The position numbers and the translations under genes were made by a program. This document shows positions 25,161 through 36,200 of a stretch of DNA of 64,000 bases, piece after piece. Position 1 is the first letter of the stretch; each line of letters starts with the position of its first letter. The stretch covers positions 1-64,000 of the forward strand of contig SSNU01000202.1 of NCBI GenBank assembly GCA_012064415.1, given 5' to 3'. Source of the stretch: Gyrodactylus bullatarudis. Taxonomy: Eukaryota; Platyhelminthes; Monogenea; Gyrodactylidea; Gyrodactylidae. Under the pieces are notes generated by a model. It was not told the DNA's origin. It did no database searches and saw nothing but the letters and a program-made list of their open reading frames with translations.

Positions 25161-26477
25161 TATCTACCATTTAAAATTTGTGCTCTTTCTTTGCTGCCAT
25201 CTAGCTGAGGTTTCTTGGATTTCATGTAATTAAGGGTTAATTCCAAAAAGAGAACTTGTGACCTTTTGAAATTATTTTACACTGTATGTTGTTAAAATTG
25301 GTTTAGTTTAAGAAAAATTATTTAAGTTTGTTATGTATGTAGAGCAATTAATTATCCCTCACTTGGTTTATTGAACAATGGCGAAAATTTAATGTAAGAA
25401 CCTAGAAGGCTTGACAAATAAAAATTGAATTTTCTTTTGAAACATACTTACGGCTTTTTAAACAATAAATTCCAAAGTACTTTCGATTAGGAAGATTGGA
25501 TTTCATCTTCAGGTTCAATTTTGATAGGTTTTTATGTCCCGTTATTGGAAAAATTGCATACTTTTTTTGTAACCAATCAGAATAGAGAACGGTGAAGTAA
25601 CCAATCACGATTATTACTCAGTGAGTCATACCATATTTTTGATTAGTAATGAAATATTATATCACGCTAAGTTTTCCAATACTTATGAACCGTAACTTTG
25701 AATGCAGAAATGATATTTCGAAATTCTCTTATATATGATTAATAATTATAATTATTGATTATTATTTTGGACAGAAGTATATTACACCAATCACTGAAGA
25801 TTTCCAATTAGTGATTTTGAGTATTCTTGCATATAATGAATGAATTAATTATAGACTCACTTTATAACTAAAGTTATTTCAGGCCTTGTATTAAGGGGCT
25901 CAAACAAAAATTTCTTGACATCTTGTAAATTTTCGAAAAATCTTGTTTGAAAGTATATTTTTCGTAAAAATCCTCAAAAAATCGAGCATTTATTTCTTAA
26001 AGGTCAATTTAAAAAATCGAACTGACTCCACCCCTACACAATTGCGAAAAAATTTACAAAGTTTTCGATTTTTGCGAAAATTAAATTTTAAAATTGGGAA
26101 ATTTTAAATTTTTATTTTATCCGAGTATCTCAGAAATCATAGGGAATTTTTCAGATCTAAGAACAGATTTGGAATCGGTGCAAAAATTTAAACCAGGTTT
26201 ACTTTTCCCATTTACCTTAATTTTGAATTTTTCATGACCTCTTTTGTTATCGATGGCTATGAAAATCCACTGCGCTATAAATTTAACTTTTGTTCATTTA
26301 TATCTCAATATTATGAATCGATTTCTTATATGATTCGATTGCTAACTTGTAATCCAACAAGACATTATTTTGCCTTCTTAATTGGTGGGAAAAATTTCTT
26401 TTCCTGTAAATAAATGAATAGAGAAACTTTATTCTTCAAAAAAATATCGAATAATTTCCACAAAAAGAATACGTAAC
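25161..26477. other. Intergenic stretch, nothing recognised
   Basis: AT-rich sequence without credible coding frames. Parts near 25890-26110 have the homopolymer-rich character of the interspersed repeats found elsewhere in the window. Confidence 0.45.
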
Positions 26478-26717
26478 ATGTTTGGATTAAAAGCTACCCC
26501 ATCAATTAGTAAAAAAGTAACAATTAGCGCAAGACAGGACCATCCTGATAGGAAGGACATCAAGAAAATCCAAAAGGAGATAGAAAAGAATGTTGAAATG
26601 AAACGGAAAGCAAACTCGCCGCCAACAGAGGAATCAGAGGGCGAGAAGAAACCTGCTTGCTTTTGCATACGATTCTTTAGACGAAAGATTACCCTGGAGA
26701 AGTTGAGTAGATCTTGA
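26478..26717 (+). CDS. Possible small protein or single exon, unknown function
   Basis: A 79-codon ATG-to-TGA frame, noticeably richer in G and C than the flanks and with a codon pattern like the real exons nearby. It encodes a basic, Lys/Glu-rich helical stretch (KKIQKEIEKNVEMKRKA), then a Pro/Glu segment, then a Cys/Phe/Arg motif (CFCIRFFRRK) near the C-terminus. No signal peptide or family was recognised. An AATAAA overlaps the region just after the stop (about 26716), consistent with a short transcription unit. It could instead be the last exon of a longer gene or chance. Confidence 0.4.
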   Translation: MFGLKATPSISKKVTISARQDHPDRKDIKKIQKEIEKNVEMKRKANSPPTEESEGEKKPACFCIRFFRRKITLEKLSRS

Positions 26718-27264
26718 ATAAACCTTTACAATTTCTAAAGAAAATCTTTCAAATTCTTCATAATGAACTAATAATAATTTTTCTAGAAATAGTCTTCGCT
26801 TTCGATTTGATACTGATGCTAAAAATTCGTAAAATCTTCTAATACATTTTTTGAAGAGAATAAAAATTAATTAAAATGTTTCCTTCAGATACAGTTTATT
26901 CTCATCGATTGATAAACATTTCTTTCAATTTTATTATTATATATATTAACTTGGGAATATACATAATCTGGTCATTTTATAATTAGCAAAAGGGATAACA
27001 ACAAACTTCTTGTACAAATAATATCTTTTTCGAAAACAAACATTGTATCACCTGACAAATTTATCAAGAAAGAGATTAGCTCTCTTACCAACACCTCAAC
27101 TATGAAATCAAGCTTGGAACATGTTCAAACGTAGAGATGGATTATCCATATATAGATAGCATTGAAAGTTTGGGTAGAAAAATATCTTAAATTCGTGTAT
27201 ATCTTACATCTTATATACAGAATACACAATGTAATGTATAGGAAATGATATAGAAAAAGTTTCA

Positions 27265-30200
27265 TTAAATAGTTTCAATAACTAAATCTGATGAGTTTTG
27301 TATTAGGGCTTCCTTCTTGACTTGATTTCGATTTGATTGACGGGATTTTGACGAGTCCATGATCCCAAGTCGTGTTTCCTGGAACCTCCGTTTACAGGCC
27401 CCACTCATAACTTCTCTGTTAGCGAAACATAAGACAATTGAGACAGCGATACCCTGAGATGCAGTTATAATATTTGTCATAATTGTATAACTAAAAAATA
27501 GCGGATGGTCACTCTTCAAGCGAAACGGTACAATTATCCAGTACAGTCCAAAGATTGGCATCAGGATAAAGGCAGCACGAGCCAGTCGTCTAGAATAGAA
27601 AACATCACAATAATGCGAATTATATTCAGTTTCAGAAATATTCGCAAAAAAACTAAAAATTCGAATTTTCCCAAAACTGGAATCACTAATTGATCAAAAT
27701 AATCTAATTGCCTAACAACCGGATATCATTGATTTCATAGATTTCCCATTAGAATCTCAATTAGAATATTCATTTTATATTAGTATCTTTTGATCGAAAA
27801 AAAGTGATACGCCATGTTATTAATCAGAACTGTCTTTAGTAAACTCAGCAGTCTAAGATTCTGGCCAATATAAGGTATTACACAGGTCTATCAACAGTTA
27901 TTACTTATAAGTACTTACAAGTAGGCCTGAATCATCTTTGAATGCTAAAAGCCTACTGATTACATCTACACCTAGTTGATATGAAGATTGTTGGAATTTA
28001 TGTTTTTCACGGGTTTCTCAATTTTTTTCTTCAAGAATCGAATTTAATCATGAGGCTTTTATTCTCTATATGAAGAGAAAAATTAAAAAAAAATCATTTT
28101 TTACCTGATCGAAAAATAGTTATTCAGGATTTGTATGCCACGATTTTTGTAAAAATTGATTCTTTCAAAGTTATTTTATACTGGTAAATTAGACCCTCAT
28201 GATCTATAGATTCCAAAAAATCTTGATTAAATTCAATTTCATGAAAAATTGAGGAAAAAACATAAATTTCTATCTTCATATTAACCCTTCCAGTACCGTG
28301 GCTACATTTAACGATAAAAAACTTTTTTTCGTTAATTTCTTTAGGTAAATTGGAATTCTTTCATCATTAAATTCATGAAATATATTAGGTTGAGCGAAAA
28401 GTAATGGGACTGGATTTAATTAATACATATATTTACACAATATAGAAACATGATATAATATCATCAATGGAAGTAATTTCCTGATGAATTAAGACATTTC
28501 TGCCATCGAATCGGCAAACTGCTCTTTTCAACAACCTATTTTTCATTTCTTTTGCATAATTTTAAGATCATGATCCCTGACACTGAAAAATGAAGAAATA
28601 AAGCATAATTCAAAGTGGTGTTTCGTCAAAAGTAATATAGCAGAAAGTTAATATGTTCTTAGTAATAGTGTAAACTAACTACTGTATAATCGAATTATCT
28701 CCTATCAAAACTTATTAGGGGCTTAGCTATTTTGATCTTGGCTTGTATCCCATTGGCTACATTGGTATTACAGGTACAAAAAAAATGACCACCTCAGACA
28801 CAAATTTTTTTTTCTTTCTACATTTCTTACTGTATTTGTCTCAACAAAATGATGGAAAAAATTCTTTAATTGACATTATAACGGAAAGACTTGGTTTCCA
28901 CAATAAATTACAGTATTTAACTACAAACAATGATCGAATTATCTGCTTGAAGACAGAATAAAACTTCAAATACTCGAATAGATAATGATACGGTAAAAGC
29001 CTAACTAAACTGTTAATAAATCGGAACACTCTTCACCCACGAAACTATGAAAATCAGATGGAACTCACATAACTCCGTTGGATTCATTGTGCTGCTGGAT
29101 TGTCTTTCGTATCCTCCGGAGAATATCGATTAACAAGATGCAGTTTATCTGTAAAAGTGAAAATTTTGAATCAGATCTTTGTCAACTTTTAATTTGAGCC
29201 TTCATGTCCCATTGTTCCACCAGTGGAACACAACTCTTTCTCAAGCAATAATTTTAACTGAATGATACTTGAAATAATTTTTCCACCCCTCATTAGAAAG
29301 GAAATTTATTAAGCTACAAAAATATGCATAATTCATAAAGATAGCTTTTCCCTGATGCTAACCAAAGTTAATTGAAGAAGGGTGATTTTTTGAAAATGTT
29401 GTCAAATGTTTAGAACGTTTTTTTGAAAACCTATTTGCTGAGGTTTTAGAAAAAAATAAAATAACTTTCTTTCGAAAAACAATAGCCGTAGATTTCATAT
29501 AAGCAATCGCCTTATCGATATCTCTTATAGTTTAGAAGATAACTGGTTTTAGAGCCAAAAAATGCAATCTTTACCTCTAGTATCTTTGAAATGATAAGTC
29601 GGCTTATAAAAAGGAATTCACATAGATAGCAAATTTTCTCTTTTATAAGCCTTATTCTTTAAGAAACACTACTCCTTTCCCTCCCCTTTCTTTTTCTACA
29701 GATAGATCAACATAGTCAGGTAGCAATCTATGCGGAACAGCTCCCTGAAGAACTACTTGGTTCAAAATTAAGATGTTATGAGTTACTCTCATTGGACTCA
29801 TTGCGTCAAACCTTTGTAAAAAGGAATAGCAATAAGTGTTATGAAAATTTTTATGCGCTAGTTTTGGAATAAAACCTCAAAATACGATAATTTTGGAAAT
29901 ATATGCACTATCACCTTTGAAGTACGCTAATTTTGGAAAAAATAAAAAATATGCGCTAATTTTGAAATTAACTCTTTATTATAATTATCCATAACAAGTT
30001 TTAGTCATGTACAGCTGTTTTTACAGGAATATTTAACTTTCTCTTGTTTTATGAAATTCTCGTTCCGATCCCTGCACTCAAACGATTCACTGTAACAAGA
30101 ACTACGTAAGCTTTCTATCCAAATATTTTTTACTGACCTTTCTCAAGCTATTAAAAATAGATAATATTGCTATAAGCACTGAACATAGAAAGACTCAAAC

Positions 30201-33200
30201 AAAATAAATCATAAATTTCCCAACGTTATCTTTTTTTAAAGCATAGTTTAGTCTGTAGCTTTGCTAGGAATTTATTCATGATGAGATTCTCTGATGTAGA
30301 GATAATTTATTGAGATTTTATCACTGAATCTATTTAATTTCACACACAAAATTCTCAGTTCTCCTAAGTGCGCGAAGAAAGATTTCCAAAATTCATAATA
30401 AAGTTCTCTTTCATTGTCGAAACTTTGGAGTTTATTACATTGAGAAATCTTAGAAAAGTAATTGATATTTTTGAGTTAGACTCAAGTTTTTTTGATTAAA
30501 TAAATGATAAACTATATCTAAAATTATTTTTTTAGGTTCTTTATATCGCCGAATGTAACAGCTTACAAATGGATCACACTGTGACGAACGAAAAGTTACC
30601 AAATAAGACGAAACTGTTAGATAAATTACCTAAACACCTAGAACGAAATATCTTTAGATAAACTTTGTAAGTGTAGATGCTTCATAGGTACGCCAAAGGA
30701 AATAGAAGTTATAGTTGTTGGACGAGTAGATTGAGTATTGAACTAAAATGTGAGAGATCTTAGATTCAAATCCCAGGTTGTGGCATACTAACGAGACTAC
30801 CAAAGATGTTTGATTGTAGGTTATTACTAGTCACGGTGTGATCCATTCGTAACCTTCAGCGACATCACCAAATTATATGAAAAAAATTCATTTGATTTAT
30901 AAAGAATAGCTGTTTAAAAGAAGTTATCCAATTAACAAAAAATATCAAACATTCAAACATTTTTTTCCGCATAAATACGATTTGAAAGATGAATTTTAAT
31001 ACATCTTAAGATATAAAGCTATTCTCGATGAATTTGGGAATTCATGATTTTTACAAAAATCTCGTTTTTTCATCAAGGTATCGAAAATTTTGAAAGATTT
31101 TTTGGTAACTGATTCAAAATGTACACTTTTACTGAATTGAGAAAAAAAAATTTGGAAAAAAGTTTTTTTTGGAAAATTTTAGAGAAATTTTAAAATTCGA
31201 GATGGCGCGATTTTTTAATTTTTTTAAACTTTGAGTTGAAAATTTTTGTTGATTTCAAGGTCTGAGAGGAATCAAACGTTATTTTTCAGGATCATCATTA
31301 GACAAAGAAAATATTTACTCTTATTCATTTTTTTGAAAAAACACACTATTTACGTGCGAAAGTCCACTTCCTATTTTTCGATCATTTTTACTGCTTGGAA
31401 AATGTTAAAATAGGGTGATCCAAGATCATTTCAAAATGACGGGTTTTTACAAAAAAATGAATAAGAGTAAATATTTTCTTTGTCTAATGATGATCCTGAA
31501 AAATAACGTTTGATTCCTCTCAGACCTTGAAATCAACAAAAATTTTCAACTCAAAGTTTAAAAAAATTAAAAAATCGCGCCATCTCGAATTTTAAAATTT
31601 CTCTAAAATTTTCCAAAAAAAACTTTTTTCCAAATTTTTTTTTCTCACTTCAGTAAAAGTGTACATTTTGAATCAGTTACCAAAAAATCTTTCAAAATTT
31701 TCGATACCTTGATGAAAAAACGAGATTTTTGTAAAAATCATGAATTCCCAAATTCATCGAGAATAGCTTTATATCTTAAGATATGTTACAGTGAATCTGG
31801 AAAATAATGTTAGCTAGCAAATCTACAATTATCGCCAAATCCATTTACTTTTTGGAATATCTCAATTAATATAATATTGTAATACATGTGACTACTAATA
31901 AGTAACGTTTAGAATCCCTTTTCGAGTTATTCATAAAAGCAGGGAATCTAAAAACTCAAGAAAGTCTTGAGAGTCCCTATGTGTCTAGTGAATCTTACTC
32001 TAAAGTGAGAAGAGATAAATAATAATCCGTTTATATAGGGCAAATTTCCCTCGAATATCATTGGTTCCCTGTAAGGACCAATCAGAATCAAGGAATACTC
32101 ATGGGGAAATTTGAATGTTATTTTTTATCCTGCTCTGCAATAATGCCGAACTCGTTTCTTGGAATCCAGATTTGACTAAATTTTTTAAAAAATCGCCCCT
32201 CTTCAAGTAACTCTAGTTAGTTTCAGTTAACTGCTATCTTTATGCATATTTTAAGTATCTAAATAAATTCTATTGAGAAGTGAAGAAAAGTATTTTTCAG
32301 TTCAAATTATTGCTCAAGAAAGTGTTGTGTGTGGAACAATGGATATGAATAGGGTTAGAGATAACAATCTGGAAAAATAAATTTCAATTTTAAAATTTCA
32401 ATTTGATTATAATAATTAATAGCTTTAGATTCCCAATTTCATATCAATTACAGCTTTAGTTTCCAGATTCGCTGTAATTTTGCAATTAGAATACTAATTA
32501 TTAATGTTTATAAAATTTTTGATCATTCCTTATGAGCTATATCGAAATCTGAATAGAAACATCATCAAAAATTCTTACTGCAACAATTGAAAATATTTCT
32601 ATTAATCTAAACTACGAAAACTTTTCCTTTGTCCATCAATATAGTCAAAATCCTGCAAGAATTCTATTTTCACTGTTTGAAATCACATCCAATGTTTCCT
32701 TAAATTGAAGAAAATTGAATCAAGCATTGAACAAATACATAAGAATTGACATTTCTGTTGAATTTGTAAGAGAAGACAGTTTAGGAAATTAGAGATTGAA
32801 AAATATTTTTTTTTGTCATGAAAATTTTGATTTCTCATGATTCCATTGTGTCATTCAAGAATAAGTTTATTCTCTTAAGAAAAAAAGAGTTGTTTGGAAA
32901 AAGTCTATGCAATCGTGAGAAATCATTATGTATTTAAACATTTGTGAATCTAGAGAAATTTTCACTCTTGATAATTTAATTCGACCATGTTTTGAATTTT
33001 AAAAGTGCGCCAAAGTTACAAGACTTTAGAGTTCAAAATTTTAATCGATTTCAAAGATTTGGACAAAGAATCTAATAAATTGGGTTTTTTCTCATCTCTA
33101 ATCAGATTTCTATGGTTCAAATTTAACACTTTGATCTAATTTTTGATTCGAACAGTAGTGGATCCTTGTGTTGGGCTCTAAACTCAAGAGGCAAATAAAA

Positions 33201-36200
33201 GTGTGCTTTCACTGGATCTCTTTGGCCTCAATTCTCTCCTCCAATATGATTACAAAGCGATCATTTTTATTGTTACATTTGGCTAATCAGACTTTTCACA
33301 TAAATTTCTTTTTGTGACGATAAACTTCTTTTCCTTTATTCAAACAGAGGGAAAATTGTTGTCTAGAGGCAAAGAGACCTTGAATAAATCATGATATGAA
33401 TATTTTTCTACCCAATTACACTCTATGAATATATCGTGAAAGCAACTACAAATAAATTTAAAAATCTCATCACGACAAGTTTTTGAATTTGTATTTTTCA
33501 CAGTGTACTAAATATATTGAAAAATATATATTTAAAAAATAAATATTTTCCCTCAAAGTCTCAACATTTTCTTATGATTCTCCGGAAACAGTATCAAAAG
33601 TAACACTTTTATCGATTAATTAAAAAAACTTTTGAAGACAAGAGTTGCCTGATTTCCTCAAAAATATTTTGAGCTTGCTGACTCGAAGTCATGCTAGTGT
33701 TAAGAACGAACGAAAGATTATTGGTGAATAAAGCTTTATTTTCGTCGGTTCTCTTCAGACCAAACACCGACTTTAGATATATTTATAATTAAGAAAGTTT
33801 CAAAGATGACCAGAGGGTCCCCTGTGAGTCCCCTATCTCCAACTCAAAACTTAGACCCAAAATCGGAAATTTTACCCTCCACCTCAACATCAGTTGATAC
33901 AAAACAATCCGAGAGCGGTCCGATGTTCACCTCTACACAAATAAATGGATCAAATAACGATGACCCAGCAACTATATTGGCAAAAACTCAAACCTCGACA
34001 TCAGTTGATATTAACACCTCCTCTAGTTGCAAATCATCAAATGAATCCAACTCACAAAACCCTAGTAACCAAATTTCTACTGTACCCCACGATGATCGAA
34101 AAAGGTATTTTTCTCAGCCAGAAGTACAAGCCCCTACTCCATCACGAAAAAGAAATCTGTCGACATCACCTAAGCAACAAAAAAGAAAGGGGAAACAGAG
34201 AAAACGATTACCAACTAACAATCAGACAATAGATGTATTCCTCACAGCCCCAAGAGTATGAGCACACTCAACCCCCATTGGTCAATCTTGGATGATTAAT
34301 TGCTATTCGTCAGATTTTATAATGTTCCTTAATCTTGCATGTATATAAATATATCTAAAGTCGGTGTTTGGTCTGAAGAGAACCGACGAAAATAAAGCTT
34401 TATTCACCAATAATCCTTCGTTCGTTCTTAACACTAGCATGACTTCGAGTCAGCAAGCTCGAAAAAAAACTTCGAGAAATTTTAAAACTCAAATTGGCTC
34501 GATTTTTCCATTTTTTGATTTATGAGGAATCAAACGTGATTCAGGATCATCAATTGCTACTCAGAGTTGGGAAATTTTGGAACAAAATAGAAATCACAAA
34601 TTTTGAAAGAAATTAGCAATGCGACATTAACCCCATTAGTTGCGGTGGTTGATGTAGGGTTCCTTTTTTTCATTACCGACTCGATAATGATGAACTTTTT
34701 AATTTTTAAAGACAAATATGAATATGATGAATGAACATATGATTAAATTAATTTTCAAATATTCATCCAAATCTAGCAGCTTTCTTACAAATATTTCCTT
34801 TATTTAGTAGGAATTTGGATTTAAAAGAATCTTTAGAGAGATTTTTAAAAAATTTAAAAATAAATGTTTACTCACCAAAACGCATAGGACATTTGGCGTT
34901 CTCTGAATATAACTGAATAAGGTGTCTTCATTGTTCAGACAGCTATGAGAATTTTTCTCAGAATATTGTACGGAAAGTAAATACTATTTGTCAACTTACT
35001 CATCGTTTGAGTAGAGAATTAACCTCACCGTTACTATGATGACATTGAATACAGCAGGTAAACCTATGAAATAGAATTTATTAGTCGTGGGTTTAATCAG
35101 AGCCAATATTTAATAGATGCATGTACTGTGTTTTAAATTCATAGTAGTTATAAAGTTAGCTGTCATGAAGATGGGAATTTACTATTTTTACTAAAATCTC
35201 TGAGTAGTCAGGAACACAAATATTTTTTTCGAATCCCATGATGAAATAAGCCCGATAAAAATTCAATTTGGCCAACATTTTTACCGATAGATATCGAAGA
35301 TTTGAAGAAATTGAATCTGGGATCAACACTCAAATTTGACTAAAAATGTTCATAGAAATTTGTCACCATTGGAAATTTTTTGAATTTTGCGATCATCACG
35401 AAGAAGAATGATCCAAAATTTATGGCTTTAACTTTTTCTTAGAGATGGCGAATTTCTCTCAACCTAAATGACCAAAATTAATTAGGGACTGTTTTTCCCA
35501 AGGATCAAGAAAGTTTTATCAAAACTAATATTACCCGATCCAGATCAAAATCAAAAATCTTGTAAATTTAGCAAAGTTTTTATAATGAAACTGTCATTCC
35601 TTTTTCAATCAGCCAAATTTGAAAAAAAGATCGAATGATATCGTATTTCAAGCTTTATAACAAAAATGAAGAGGTGATATTGATAAAAACTCTAATATAA
35701 ATCTATTTTAACTAATCCAAGAAGAATAATTCAACAAGAGGAAAATTCCCTGTTGTTGATTGAACTCAATACAATACTAATAGAAAGATTGTAGAATAAC
35801 TCAAGATAATATAGCTTGATAAAGGGAAACAATGAATTTGGAATAAATTAATACAAGTATCTTTATACCTTGAAGGCAGTGATTAAGTTTTTTTGTAAAA
35901 GAAATAGATTGAGTTTATTGCTACTCATATTTCAATTATTCATCAAATGAGAAAGAAAACTAATTGCAACAGTTGCTAATGCAAGTTTTAAGTGAAAGCA
36001 AAATTATAGAACTCCATAGCCTTCCATGTTTTTTAGACATTAAACCTACTAGCAAAGTGTGATCACAGGTAATCACTATATCCTTAAAAAATCTAACTTG
36101 ATGAGGATTGTAGAACTTATAATTCGCATTCAAATTGGTTTACGCCTGTAACTCCAGGTATGATTTCATCGACCAATAAATCATTTTTGTTCATTAAAGC

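Larger units (their letters stand above)
33671..34460. mobile_element. 790-bp element with hammerhead-bearing inverted ends
   Basis: The terminal inverted repeats 33671-33790 and 34341-34460 (GAGCTTGCTGACTCGAAGTC...) differ at about one position in 120. Each contains a hammerhead-like ribozyme, on the minus strand at the left and the plus strand at the right, and both cut toward the element's outer ends. The interior holds one ORF (33806-34261). No RT or transposase is present. Penelope-like elements are known to carry hammerheads in their terminal repeats, sometimes inverted, so this may be a non-autonomous PLE relative. That link is inferred. It has inserted next to a copy of the palindrome-family repeat. 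Confidence 0.75.
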
